Shown: piece by piece, positions 27,303-36,670 of the stretch
How positions within the stretch are numbered: position 1 is the stretch's first letter
Layout of the letters: every line of letters starts with the position of its first letter
Assembly: GCF_002556635.1 (NCBI RefSeq)
Contig: NZ_MWMO01000006.1
Coordinates: forward strand, 124,001-188,000
Length of the DNA: 64,000 nucleotides
Source of the DNA: Novosphingobium sp. PC22D
GTDB lineage: Bacteria; Pseudomonadota; Alphaproteobacteria; Sphingomonadales; Sphingomonadaceae
Direction: 5' to 3'
Notes under the pieces: generated by a model
Seen by the model: only the letters and a program-made list of their open reading frames with translations
Database searches by the model: none
What the model was told of the DNA's origin: nothing
Program-made: the position numbers and the translations under genes

Positions 27303-28988
27303 ATGTTGAGGCAACCCGACGCAACCCGCACGCACGCCGTGGCCGTCGGGACAGGAGCGACGCGACAACAGCTCCCGCAATGGATCGACCATCTGCCGCC
27401 CTGCAACGCGGCTTGCCCCGCCGGCGAGAACATCCAAGCCTGGCTCGATCTGGCGCAAGCGGGCAAATACCGTGCGGCGTGGGAGGCGCTGGTGCGGGAC
27501 AACCCGCTGCCGGCAGTCCACGGACGGGTCTGCTACCACCCGTGTGAGACGAGCTGCAACCGCGTCGAGCTCGATGGGGCCGTCGGCATTCACGCGGTTG
27601 AGCGCTTTCTCGGCGATCGGGCGACCGCCGAGGGCTGGCCTTATCCCGTCGATGCGGAATCGAGCGGCAAGCGGGTGCTCGTCATCGGCGCGGGCCCCAG
27701 CGGGCTTTCGGCTGCCTATCACCTCGCCCGCCTCGGCCACACAGTAGAGATCTACGAAGCAGGGCCCCTTCCCGGCGGCATGATGCATTTCGGCATCCCG
27801 GCCTATCGGCTGCCGCGCGCCGACCTTCTGCGCGAGATCGGGCGGATCGAGGCCATGGGCGTCAAGATCGTACTCAATCACAGGGTCGAGGACGTGCTGG
27901 CCGAGAAGACGGCCGGCGGCTTCGATGCGGTCTTCATCGCGATTGGCGCCGGCATCGGCAAGCATGTCGATATTCCTGCTCGTGACGCGGTTCGGGTGCT
28001 CGACGCCGTCTCGCTCCTGCACAACGTTGCCGCCGGCGAGGCGCCGCGTCTCGGACGCCGCGTCGTCGTCTATGGCGGTGGCAACACAGCCATGGATGCG
28101 GCGCGCACGGTGAAGCGCCTCGGCGCCGAGGAGGCGCTGATCGTCTACCGGCGCGACCGCGCCCACATGCCGGCACACGCCTTCGAGGCCGACGAAGCTG
28201 TCGAGGAAGGCGTCAAGATCAAGTGGCTGACAACGATCAAGGAGATCGTCGGCCCCGACCTGACCGTCGAGACGATGGAGCTCGACGAGAACGGTCGGCC
28301 ACAGCCGACGGGGCGGTTCGAGACGCTCACCGCCGACGCCATCGTGCTGGCGCTTGGCCAGGAAACTGACAGCGGCTTTCTTGGCCGGGTGCCTGGCATC
28401 GAGTTCACGGCGAATGGTGCGGTCAAGGTCGGTCCCGACATGATGACCGGCCACCCGGGCATCTTCGCCGGTGGCGACATGGTGCCAGGCGAGCAATCGG
28501 TCACCATTTCGGTTGGCCATGGCAAGCGCGCGGCACGCCACATCGACGCCTGGCTGCAAGGCGTCCGCCATGAGCGGCCGGCAAAACATCCGACCGTGAC
28601 CTTCGATATGCTCGACTTGCCCGTGTTTCTGGAGGCGGCCCGGAGCAGCGAGGCGCAACGACCCTTGGCGGCACGGACAACCTTCGACGAGGTCGTACAG
28701 GGGTTGAGCGAACCGGAGGCGCGGTTCGAAGCGGGTCGGTGCCTCTCCTGCGGCAATTGCTTCGAATGCGACAACTGCTTCGCGGCTTGTCCGGAGCAGG
28801 CGATCCTGCGTCTCGGCCGCGGGCACGGCTACCGTGTCGAGCCCGATCTCTGCACCGGCTGCGGGATCTGCTTCGAGCAGTGCCCCTGCCACGCCATCGA
28901 GATGCAGCCCGAACCCGTGCCGGCGGATGCGCCACTTGGGCCGACCGACGAGCCGCTCGCACCGCATCGCTTCCGCCTACGTGTATAG
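27303..28988 (+). CDS. FAD/NAD(P)-dependent oxidoreductase, GltD-like, with C-terminal 4Fe-4S dicluster
   Basis: A 561-residue iron-sulfur flavoprotein that would pass electrons between NAD(P)H and ferredoxin or the adjacent pyruvate oxidoreductase. The N-terminus has the GltD-type cysteine region CNAACPAGENIQAWL and CYHPCETSC, followed by the FAD site VLVIGAGPSGLSAAYHL, the NAD(P) site VVVYGGGNTAMDAA, and the FAD-closing TGHPGIFAGGDM. The last 80 residues hold two ferredoxin clusters (CLSCGNCFECDNC...CP and CTGCGICFEQCP). ATG at 27303 has GGAGG eight bases upstream. It is first in a three-gene operon. It is not a true glutamate synthase subunit because no large subunit is present. Confidence 0.88.
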   Translation: MLRQPDATRTHAVAVGTGATRQQLPQWIDHLPPCNAACPAGENIQAWLDLAQAGKYRAAWEALVRDNPLPAVHGRVCYHPCETSCNRVELDGAVGIHAVERFLGDRATAEGWPYPVDAESSGKRVLVIGAGPSGLSAAYHLARLGHTVEIYEAGPLPGGMMHFGIPAYRLPRADLLREIGRIEAMGVKIVLNHRVEDVLAEKTAGGFDAVFIAIGAGIGKHVDIPARDAVRVLDAVSLLHNVAAGEAPRLGRRVVVYGGGNTAMDAARTVKRLGAEEALIVYRRDRAHMPAHAFEADEAVEEGVKIKWLTTIKEIVGPDLTVETMELDENGRPQPTGRFETLTADAIVLALGQETDSGFLGRVPGIEFTANGAVKVGPDMMTGHPGIFAGGDMVPGEQSVTISVGHGKRAARHIDAWLQGVRHERPAKHPTVTFDMLDLPVFLEAARSSEAQRPLAARTTFDEVVQGLSEPEARFEAGRCLSCGNCFECDNCFAACPEQAILRLGRGHGYRVEPDLCTGCGICFEQCPCHAIEMQPEPVPADAPLGPTDEPLAPHRFRLRV

Positions 28989-29011
28989 GGCCCTGGAAAG
29001 AGGAAGCGCCC

Positions 29012-32000
29012 ATGGAACGGATGACTTTGGACGGCAATGCGGCGGTCGCGCATGTCGCCTATCGCGTCAATGACGTCTGCGCGATCTTCCCGATCACACC
29101 AGCCTCGCCGATGGCCGAACTCGCCGACGAATGGTCGGCGGAAGGGCGGAAAAACCTCTGGAGCGCGGTGCCGATCGTGCAGGAGATGCAGGCAGAAGGT
29201 GGCGCTGCCGGCGCCGTGCATGGTTCGCTCCAGGCGGGCGCACTGACCACGACGTTCACCGCTTCACAGGGCCTGCTCCTGATGATGCCGAACATGTTCA
29301 AGATCGCGGGCGAGCTCACGCCCACCGTCTTCCATGTGGCGGCGCGGTCGGTCGCCACCCAGGCGCTCTCGATTTTCGGCGACCATTCCGACGTCATGGC
29401 CGTGCGTGGCACCGGCTTTGCCGTGCTCGGCGCCGCATCGGTGCAGGAGGCGCATGACCTGGCGCTGGTGGCGCAGGCGGCCACGCTCGAATCCCGCGTT
29501 CCCTTCCTTCATTTCATGGACGGGTTCCGCACCTCGCACGAGGTCAACACGGTCACGATGCTGTCGGACGATGATATCCGGGCAATGATCGACGACGAAC
29601 TGGTGCGCGCGCACCGCCAGCGGGCGCTGAGCCCGGAGCGGCCGGTAACGCGCGGCACCGCCCACAACCCGGACACCTTCTTCCAGGCCCGCGAGACGGT
29701 GAACCCGTTCTACCTGGCAACGCCTGCCATCGTTCAGCGCGCCATGGACCGTTTCGCCAACCTCACCGGCCGGCACTATCGCATTTTCCGCTATGACGGC
29801 CATCCCGAGGCCGAGCGTGCGGTCGTGGTGATGGGTTCGGCGGCCGAGACCCTGCGCGCAACCGTCGCCCACCTGACCGCCCAGGGCGAGCGGGTCGGCG
29901 TACTGCAGGTTCTGCTCTACCGGCCATGGGCTGCCGGGGACTTTCTGGACGCGCTACCGGCGAGCGTGCGCAAGGTCGCCGTGCTCGACCGCACCAAGGA
30001 GCCGGGCGCGCCGGCGGAGCCGCTCTGCCTCGATGTGGCGCAAACCCTGGCCGACGCTTTCGCCCGCGGCGCCCGCAAGGACCTGCCGCTGGTGGTCGGC
30101 GGGCGCTACGGCCTCTCCTCCAAAGATTTCACCCCGGCGATGGCCAAGGCCGTGTTCGACCACCTCGAGAGCAATGACCCTCGCACCGGCTTCACCATCG
30201 GCATCAACGACGACGTCTGCGGCACCAGCCTCCCGGTTGAGACAGGCTTCGAGATCGAGCCCCCGGGCACGACCCGAGCGCTGTTCTTCGGTCTCGGCGC
30301 GGACGGAACGGTCGGAGCCAACAAGAACAGCGTGAAGATCCTCGCGGAGGACCCGGAGCGCTACGCGCAAGGGTATTTTGTCTATGACAGCCACAAATCC
30401 GGCGCCGAGACCGTTAGCCACCTGCGCTTCGGCAACACGCCGATCGCGGCGCCCTATCTGCTCTCATCGGCCGACTTCATCGGCGTGCACAAGTTCGAGT
30501 TCCTCGACAAGCTCAATGTCCTGCGCCATGCCCGCGAGGGAGCGACACTCCTCATCAACGCACCTTACGATCCGGCCGAGCTCTGGGACCATTTGCGCCG
30601 GCCGGTGCAGCAGCACATCCTCGATAAACACCTGAGGCTCTTCGTCATCGATGCGAGCGGGGTCGCGCAGCGCCTGGGGCTGGGCCCGCGGGTCAACACC
30701 ATCCTGCAGACATGCTTCTTCGCGATCAGCGGCGTGCTGCCGCGTGAGGAAGGCGTCCGCCGCATCCGCGCTGCGATCGAAAAGACGTATGGCGACAAGG
30801 GCCGCGCGATCCTGGAGAAGAACTTCGCTGCCGTCGACTCGGGGCTCGATCACCTTCACGAAGTGACTGTCCCCAGCTCAGTGACCTCGACCGAAGAACT
30901 GCATGTCTTCGTGCCACCCGATGCGCCGGACCAGATGAGACGCATCGCAGCGCTGCAGTTCGCTGGCCGCGGCGACGAAATACCGGTCAGCGCCATCCCG
31001 GTGGACGGCAGCTACGAAGGCGGTACGACGCAGTACGAGAAGCGGAACATCGCCTTCGAGGTGCCGGTTTGGAATCCGGACCTCTGCATCCAGTGCGGGC
31101 AGTGCAGCATCGTCTGCCCGCACAGCGTCATTCGCGCCAAGTCCTATGACGGCGCCCTGCTGGAGGGCGCCCCGGAGGGCTTTCTCTCCGCGCCCGTCAA
31201 TGCGCGCGGCTACCCGGACAAGAATTTCACCCTGCAGATCGCGGTTGAGGACTGCACTGGCTGCGGCCTCTGTGTCGACCACTGCCCGGCCCACGACCCG
31301 CTCGACGCGAGCGTCAAGGCCATCAATCTCAGTGAGCGGCAGCCGCAGATCGAGCCGGGCCGGCGCAACCTCGCCTTCTTCGATACCCTGCCGGAGCACG
31401 CCCGCCAGGACGTGGACCTGCATCTCTCACGGGGGCTGCAGTTCGTGCGGCCGCTGTTCGAGTTCTCCGGCGCCTGCGCCGGCTGCGGCGAGACGCCCTA
31501 TCTCAAGCTCTTGTCGCAGCTGTTCGGCGACCGCCTGCAGATCGCCAACGCGACGGGCTGCACGTCGATCTATGGCGGCAACCTGCCGGCGCTGCCCTGG
31601 CGGTCCGCCCCCGACGGGCGCGGCCCGGCGTGGAACAACAGCCTGTTCGAGGACAATGCCGAGTTCGGATATGGCATGCGGCTCGCTGTCGATCAGCAGG
31701 TGGAGATGGCGCGCTCCTTGGTCCGCACGCTCGCCGACCGCATTGGTACCCGCCTCGCGGAAGAGATCCTTAACGCTCCTCAGCGCACAGACAGCGAGAT
31801 CGTGGCGCAGCGGACGCGGGTCGAGAAGCTTCGCCGTGCGCTGGCCGACGCGACCGATGGCCTGGCGCGCAACCTCCTTGCCCTGTCCGAGTACCTCGTG
31901 CGCCGCAGCCTGTGGATCGTCGGCGGCGACGGCTGGGCCTACGACATCGGCGCGGGCGGCCTCGACCACGTCCTCGCCCAGCCGCGCGACGTCAATGTCC

Positions 32001-32632
32001 TGGTGCTGGACACAGAGGTCTATTCCAACACCGGCGGCCAGGCCTCAAAGGCGACCCCGGTCGGGGCCGCCGCCAAGTTCGCCGCGGCCGGCAAGCGCAC
32101 GCCGCGCAAGGACCTGGCGTTGCAGGCGATCGCGTCCGGCTACGTCTACGTCGCCCAGATCGCGCTTGCCGGCAGCCCGGAGCAGACCATCCAGGCCCTG
32201 CGTGACGCGGAGGAATACGAAGGGCCGTCGCTCATCCTCGCCTACAGCCAATGCATCGCGCATGGGCTGAAGCTCAATTTGCGCGACGGCATGAAGCAGC
32301 AGCGGCGGGCGGTCGCCAGCGGATACTGGCCGCTGTTCCGCTATGACCCGCGCATGCGCCAGGCGGGCATGAACCCCTTCCGCCTCGACAGTACCCGGCC
32401 CCGGTTGCCGCTCGAGGACTTCGCTTACCAGGAGCTCCGCTACCGGATCCTGACGCAGACCCGGCCCGAAGAGGCCCGGCTGTTGCTGCGCCAGGCCCAG
32501 GCGGCGGTCGACGAGCGCTACCGGCTCTACGAGGACATCGCCGCGCGAGATGGGACGCGGTTCCATCCCTTCTGGCAGGAGGAAAGCGTCGCTCCCCACA
32601 ATGGAAACAAGACCGGGGAGGCGGCGCAATGA
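29012..32632 (+). CDS. nifJ: pyruvate:ferredoxin (flavodoxin) oxidoreductase
   Basis: A 1206-residue single-chain enzyme that converts pyruvate and CoA to acetyl-CoA and CO2 with reduction of ferredoxin or flavodoxin, normally under low oxygen. The pyruvate domain begins with AIFPITPASPMAELADEW. Two 4Fe-4S clusters are CIQCGQCSIVCP near residue 691 and CTGCGLCVDHCP near 748. The thiamine pyrophosphate domain has CAGCGETPYLKLL near 820, GGDGWAYDIG near 971 and NTGGQASKATP. ATG at 29012 has GAGGA seven bases upstream, 23 bases after the preceding gene. It overlaps the next gene by four bases (ATGA). Confidence 0.95.
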   Translation: MERMTLDGNAAVAHVAYRVNDVCAIFPITPASPMAELADEWSAEGRKNLWSAVPIVQEMQAEGGAAGAVHGSLQAGALTTTFTASQGLLLMMPNMFKIAGELTPTVFHVAARSVATQALSIFGDHSDVMAVRGTGFAVLGAASVQEAHDLALVAQAATLESRVPFLHFMDGFRTSHEVNTVTMLSDDDIRAMIDDELVRAHRQRALSPERPVTRGTAHNPDTFFQARETVNPFYLATPAIVQRAMDRFANLTGRHYRIFRYDGHPEAERAVVVMGSAAETLRATVAHLTAQGERVGVLQVLLYRPWAAGDFLDALPASVRKVAVLDRTKEPGAPAEPLCLDVAQTLADAFARGARKDLPLVVGGRYGLSSKDFTPAMAKAVFDHLESNDPRTGFTIGINDDVCGTSLPVETGFEIEPPGTTRALFFGLGADGTVGANKNSVKILAEDPERYAQGYFVYDSHKSGAETVSHLRFGNTPIAAPYLLSSADFIGVHKFEFLDKLNVLRHAREGATLLINAPYDPAELWDHLRRPVQQHILDKHLRLFVIDASGVAQRLGLGPRVNTILQTCFFAISGVLPREEGVRRIRAAIEKTYGDKGRAILEKNFAAVDSGLDHLHEVTVPSSVTSTEELHVFVPPDAPDQMRRIAALQFAGRGDEIPVSAIPVDGSYEGGTTQYEKRNIAFEVPVWNPDLCIQCGQCSIVCPHSVIRAKSYDGALLEGAPEGFLSAPVNARGYPDKNFTLQIAVEDCTGCGLCVDHCPAHDPLDASVKAINLSERQPQIEPGRRNLAFFDTLPEHARQDVDLHLSRGLQFVRPLFEFSGACAGCGETPYLKLLSQLFGDRLQIANATGCTSIYGGNLPALPWRSAPDGRGPAWNNSLFEDNAEFGYGMRLAVDQQVEMARSLVRTLADRIGTRLAEEILNAPQRTDSEIVAQRTRVEKLRRALADATDGLARNLLALSEYLVRRSLWIVGGDGWAYDIGAGGLDHVLAQPRDVNVLVLDTEVYSNTGGQASKATPVGAAAKFAAAGKRTPRKDLALQAIASGYVYVAQIALAGSPEQTIQALRDAEEYEGPSLILAYSQCIAHGLKLNLRDGMKQQRRAVASGYWPLFRYDPRMRQAGMNPFRLDSTRPRLPLEDFAYQELRYRILTQTRPEEARLLLRQAQAAVDERYRLYEDIAARDGTRFHPFWQEESVAPHNGNKTGEAAQ

Positions 32633-33612
32633 CGCTCGGGACGACCTATCTCAGCCTCGACCTCGCGCACCCTGTGATCGCCGGCGCGTCGCCCTTGTCA
32701 GCGACGCTCGACGGCATCAAGCGCCTCGAGGATGCCGGGGCGGCAGCGATCGTGACCGCCTCGCTGTACGAGGAAGAACTCGTCGGCGAGGAAGAGGCGC
32801 TGGAGGCCATCGCCGTGGTCGGCGCGGAAAGCCATCCGGAGGTCACAAGCTATCTCCCGCCCCGGTGCGGATGCCGCAATCCGTTGGCGGCACATGTAGA
32901 GACAATCCGGCGCGGTGCAGAGGCCGTGGCAGTGCCGCTGGTCGCCAGCCTGAGCGCCACGACGCGGGAGGGCTGGGTCGGCATCGCAGCGGATCTGCAG
33001 GCGGCGGGGGCTGCGGCGCTCGAGTTCAATTTCCACCATGTTCCGACCGATCCCACTGAAACCTCGGCCGATGTCGAGGGGCGATTGATCGAGACCGTGC
33101 GCGACGTCCGTGCTGCAGTCCACATTCCCATCGCCGTGAAGCTCAGTCCCTACTTCACCGCATTGCCTCACCTGGCCGCCAGCCTGGCCGAGGCCGGAGC
33201 AAACGGCATCGTCCTGTTCAACCGGCTCTATGAGCCCGACATCGATCTCGAGACAATGACGTTCCAGCCGAATCTGGAGCTGTCGCAAAAAAGGGAGATT
33301 CGTCTTCGACTCAGGTGGATTGCCTTGCTGGCCGGCAAGACGCCGCTCAGTCTCGTTGCGAGCGGAGGCGTCGAGGGAGTTCAAGAGATTCTAAAATACC
33401 TGCTCGCGGGCGCGGATGCGGTTCAGACAACCTCGGCGCTGCTGCGCCACGGACCGGAACATCTGGCCCGGCTGGTCAAGGGGCTCACCGAGTGGACGCA
33501 GGGGCATGGGGCCACTTCGGTCGCGGAAGTTCGCGGGCGCATGTCCGCCGATCGGCTGGAAGATTCCGGAGTACTCGTGCGTGCCCACCAAACCACGGCT
33601 TTGCTTCTTTGA
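32629..33612 (+). CDS. dihydroorotate dehydrogenase-like protein
   Basis: A 327-residue TIM-barrel flavoprotein relative. The class I DHOD-like pattern includes HPVIAGASPLSATLDGIKRLEDAGAAAIV, AAALEFNF, IPIAVKLSPYF, GANGIVLFNR and LVASGGVEGVQEILKYLLAGADAVQTTSALL. It starts at the ATG overlapping the nifJ stop (ATGA), so it is translationally coupled. A pyrimidine role is unlikely given the operon. It probably accepts or donates electrons with the pyruvate oxidoreductase or handles a related small substrate. The same three-gene order occurs in other bacteria, but its reaction is not established as far as I know. Confidence 0.85.
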   Translation: MTLGTTYLSLDLAHPVIAGASPLSATLDGIKRLEDAGAAAIVTASLYEEELVGEEEALEAIAVVGAESHPEVTSYLPPRCGCRNPLAAHVETIRRGAEAVAVPLVASLSATTREGWVGIAADLQAAGAAALEFNFHHVPTDPTETSADVEGRLIETVRDVRAAVHIPIAVKLSPYFTALPHLAASLAEAGANGIVLFNRLYEPDIDLETMTFQPNLELSQKREIRLRLRWIALLAGKTPLSLVASGGVEGVQEILKYLLAGADAVQTTSALLRHGPEHLARLVKGLTEWTQGHGATSVAEVRGRMSADRLEDSGVLVRAHQTTALLL

Positions 33613-33640
33613 AACCCTTGTCGGCAAACCCTTGTCGGCA
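33613..33640. repeat. 14-bp perfect tandem duplication
   Basis: AACCCTTGTCGGCA occurs twice in direct succession (33613-33626 and 33627-33640), starting at the last base after the DHOD-like stop codon. It looks like a recent slippage or insertion scar. Confidence 0.8.
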
Positions 33641-33759
33641 TACCGGACACGGCGTCACTGGCCTGTGAGACACAACAAGGGCTGCTTGCCGCAAAAACAG
33701 GTACCGCCCCTGGATCTATTCGGCGCGACCTGCCGGGATGGGACAGCGCCCGCTCTTCT

Positions 33760-33773
33760 TTAACCTTCGTCAA
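33760..33773. promoter_or_regulatory. Fnr-like box upstream of pgk
   Basis: TTAACCTTCGTCAA, 87 bases before the pgk start. Its flanks (CTTTAAC, five bases, TCAAAGAC) are identical to those of the box at 27103, which strongly suggests a shared regulator. Confidence 0.6.
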
Positions 33774-33860
33774 AGACGCGAGAGGACCACTGTCCATTAT
33801 TGGATGCCTATTCACGGACGACTCCCGTCACCGCCAAGATAACCAGAGCGATCACCGAAC

Positions 33861-35075
33861 ATGGCCGATCAGTACCCCACTCTCGACGACCTTGATGTGA
33901 AGGGCAAGCGTGTACTTGTGCGCGCCGATCTGAATGTACCGGTCCACGACGGCAGGATCACCGACACGGCCCGGATCGACCGGCAGGTGCCCACAATCCG
34001 GGAGCTTGCCGAAAGGGGTGCACGCGTCATCGTACTGTCCCATTTCGGCCGCCCCAGGGGCAGACCCGTGCCGGAGCTGTCGCTGAAGCCCATTGCCCCC
34101 GCGCTCTCCCGAGCCATCGGCCGCACCGTGGCATTCGGTAATGATTGCATCGGCGATGTGGCGAAGGCCGCCGTATCGAAGCTGAAAGATGGCGATGTCG
34201 TCCTGCTCGAAAATACCCGCTTCCATGCTGGCGAGGAAGCGAATGATCCGGATTTTGCGCGAGCGCTGGCCGAACTCGGCGATCTCTATGTGAACGATGC
34301 CTTTTCGGCTGCGCACCGTGCACATGGTTCGACCGAAGGTGTGGCACACATTCTGCCTTCGGCGGCCGGACGAGCGATGCAGGACGAACTCCTCCATCTG
34401 CATAGGGCGCTGGACCAGCCCAACCGGCCAGTCTTGGCCATCATCGGTGGCGCTAAGGTGTCGACCAAGATCGCCCTGATCGAAAACCTGCTAAAAAAGG
34501 TCGACATCCTGGTCATAGGCGGGGCGATGGCCAATACTTTCCTGGCGGCAGAAGGTATCGATGTCGGCAAATCGCTTTATGAAGCTGATCAGCTCGAAAC
34601 GGCCAAGCGCATCGTTAGTCTCGTGACCAAAACCGGCTCGTTTCTGATTCTGCCAACTGATGTCGTGGTGGCGAAGGTATTCGAAGCGGGGGCGCCGCAT
34701 CGCACGGTTCCGGCGCGTGAGGTGGCAGCCGACGACATGATCCTCGACGTCGGTCCTGACACGATCGCCGATTTCGAACAGCATCTGCACACGGTGAACA
34801 CGCTGGTTTGGAACGGCCCGGTCGGCGCATTCGAGACGCCCCCCTTCGACCATGGCACGACGACCATCGCGAGGCTTGTCGCGGCGCGCACCAAAGCAGG
34901 TGACCTGCTTTCCGTCGCCGGCGGCGGCGATACGGTTTCGGCGCTGACACATGCCGGCGTCGCAGGCGACTTCAGCTACGTTTCAACCGCCGGCGGCGCC
35001 TTTCTGGAATGGCTTGAGGGACGGAAATTGCCGGGTGTCGCGGCACTCGCGGCAAGTGTGGGAGTGGCTCAATGA
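33861..35075 (+). CDS. pgk: phosphoglycerate kinase
   Basis: A 404-residue cytosolic enzyme catalysing 1,3-bisphosphoglycerate plus ADP to 3-phosphoglycerate plus ATP, reversible in gluconeogenesis. Conserved blocks are [92 protein letters not shown] and the ATP-site GGGDTVSAL. The start ATG is at 33861. It has its own upstream Fnr-like box and precedes the alcohol dehydrogenase by 100 bases. Together with the type II GAPDH it forms the triose part of a lower glycolysis pair separated by the oxidoreductase operon. Confidence 0.96.
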   Translation: MADQYPTLDDLDVKGKRVLVRADLNVPVHDGRITDTARIDRQVPTIRELAERGARVIVLSHFGRPRGRPVPELSLKPIAPALSRAIGRTVAFGNDCIGDVAKAAVSKLKDGDVVLLENTRFHAGEEANDPDFARALAELGDLYVNDAFSAAHRAHGSTEGVAHILPSAAGRAMQDELLHLHRALDQPNRPVLAIIGGAKVSTKIALIENLLKKVDILVIGGAMANTFLAAEGIDVGKSLYEADQLETAKRIVSLVTKTGSFLILPTDVVVAKVFEAGAPHRTVPAREVAADDMILDVGPDTIADFEQHLHTVNTLVWNGPVGAFETPPFDHGTTTIARLVAARTKAGDLLSVAGGGDTVSALTHAGVAGDFSYVSTAGGAFLEWLEGRKLPGVAALAASVGVAQ

Positions 35076-35175
35076 GGTTCGCCGACTTCAACCGAATCGC
35101 AAAGGGTAAGAATGCCAAAGGCAAGGGACGTCTCGACCTGCGGCTCCGATCAGTACCAGATATGGAGACACGACC

Positions 35176-36201
35176 ATGGTGAAGACAATGAGAGCGGCTG
35201 TGGTACACGCCTTCGGTGAGCCTCTGAAGATCGAGGAAATCCCCATTCCGACGCCCGGACCCGGCGAAGTGCTGGTGAAGGTAATCGCCACGGGCGTGTG
35301 TCATACCGACCTTCATGCAGCAAACGGCGACTGGCCGGTGAAGCCGACTCCGCCTTTCATCCCAGGACACGAGGGTGCCGGGATCGTGGCAGCGCTCGGA
35401 CCTGGCGTCGTTGGGTTGAAGGAAGGCGATGCGGTCGGTGTGGCTTGGCTCCACGATGCCTGCCGTCAGTGCGAGTACTGCGAGATCGGCTGGGAGACGC
35501 TCTGCGAATCGCAGCATATGAGCGGCTACACGGTGAATGGCAGTTTTGCCGAATATGTCATCGGCGCGGCACCGTTTGTGGGACGGCTGCCAGATAATGC
35601 CGACTTTGCAGAGCTGGCACCCATTCTCTGCGCAGGCGTGACAACGTATAAGGGCATCAAGGAGACCGAAGCGAAGCCGGGCGAGTGGATCGCCATTTCC
35701 GGCGTCGGCGGGCTTGGTCATATTGCGATCCAGTATGCCAAGGCAATGGGTCTGCATGTCGTCGCCCTCGACGTGACCGAAGAGAAGCTCGCCCTCGCCC
35801 GTTCGCTCGGCGCCGAGTTGGCCGTGAACGCGCAAGCGCCCGATACGCCTGCCAGGATCGTCAAGGAGACCGGCGGCGGCGCGCATGGCGTCCTGGTGAC
35901 GGCCGTCTCGGTTCCCGCCTTCGCGCAGGCACTGCAGATGGTGCGCCGCAAGGGAACCGTGAGCCTGACCGGCCTCCCGCCAGGGACATTCCCGACGCCG
36001 ATCTTCGATGTGGTGTTGAAGCGCATCACGATCCGCGGCTCGATCGTTGGCACGCGCAAGGATCTCGCCGAAGCCATTGAGTTTGCGGTGGAGGGAAAGG
36101 TCCGCGCCCACATACACAAGACGCAACTCGATGACATCAACCAGGTGTTCGGTGACCTCAAGGCGGGGAAAGTCGATGGCCGGATGGTGATGATACTGTA
36201 A
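35176..36201 (+). CDS. adhP: zinc-dependent alcohol dehydrogenase
   Basis: A 341-residue medium-chain dehydrogenase that interconverts an alcohol (probably ethanol) and its aldehyde with NAD+. Catalytic zinc ligands are in TGVCHTDLHAANGDW and PGHEGAG. The structural zinc motif is CRQCEYCEIGWETLC. The nucleotide site is ISGVGGLGHIAIQYAKAMG. ATG at 35176 has GGAG seven bases upstream; a second ATG four codons in is a possible alternative. Acetyl-CoA from the pyruvate oxidoreductase would need an aldehyde step to reach it, and no such enzyme is in the window, so fermentation to ethanol is only a suggestion. Confidence 0.93.
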   Translation: MVKTMRAAVVHAFGEPLKIEEIPIPTPGPGEVLVKVIATGVCHTDLHAANGDWPVKPTPPFIPGHEGAGIVAALGPGVVGLKEGDAVGVAWLHDACRQCEYCEIGWETLCESQHMSGYTVNGSFAEYVIGAAPFVGRLPDNADFAELAPILCAGVTTYKGIKETEAKPGEWIAISGVGGLGHIAIQYAKAMGLHVVALDVTEEKLALARSLGAELAVNAQAPDTPARIVKETGGGAHGVLVTAVSVPAFAQALQMVRRKGTVSLTGLPPGTFPTPIFDVVLKRITIRGSIVGTRKDLAEAIEFAVEGKVRAHIHKTQLDDINQVFGDLKAGKVDGRMVMIL

Positions 36202-36241
36202 CGTTGGCCGCGCACAGTGACCCTCGCAACCGGCGCCAATG

Positions 36242-36670
36242 CTATGTCTTCGCGATGAGCAGGTTGCCTGGAAGGTGTCTGAGTAAGTCGCCGCCAACCG
36301 ATCCGTCAAACCAACGCTCGATCATGCCCTTCTCTGAATGGCCCAGAACGACAAGGTCAGCATGTATTTCATGGGCATAGGCAATAATCTCACGCCCGGG
36401 ATCGCCTTGCCGTATGCGGATGATGGCGTTCACCCCCTGCCTGTCAGATTCCAAGGCGGCCATGTCGAGGGCTTGTTCGAGCTCTTCACGCTCCATCCCC
36501 CAGACATCGATTTCTCCATATGCCTCGGCAAGCCCGCTACTGCCCGTTGTCGCGATTATTCCCAGCAGATGCAATTCCGACTTACAGAGACTTGCGAGGT
36601 CGGACCCGTGTCTTAAGGCAGTCTGACTGAACTTCAATCCATCATAAGCCACCAGAATTTTCTGGTACAT
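36242..36670 (-). CDS. universal stress protein, single UspA domain
   Basis: A 142-residue UspA-fold protein: ILVAYDGLKFSQTALRHGSDLA at the start and LVVLGHSEKGMIERWFDGSVGGDLLRHLPGNLLIA at the end, where the ATP-site pattern G-x2-R/K...G-S is partly altered. It is convergent with adhP, whose stop is 40 bases away. Unlike the tandem stress protein at 17 kb it stands alone. Confidence 0.9.
   Translation of the reverse strand: MYQKILVAYDGLKFSQTALRHGSDLASLCKSELHLLGIIATTGSSGLAEAYGEIDVWGMEREELEQALDMAALESDRQGVNAIIRIRQGDPGREIIAYAHEIHADLVVLGHSEKGMIERWFDGSVGGDLLRHLPGNLLIAKT

Noticed and set aside
27300..28967. 555-codon leftward open frame over the oxidoreductase gene
   Set aside because: It is the high-GC antisense shadow of the clearly conserved GltD-like gene.
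27303..28988. Calling the FAD protein a glutamate synthase small subunit
   Set aside because: The C-terminal ferredoxin dicluster and the linked pyruvate oxidoreductase argue for a ferredoxin-NAD(P) role, and no large subunit is present.
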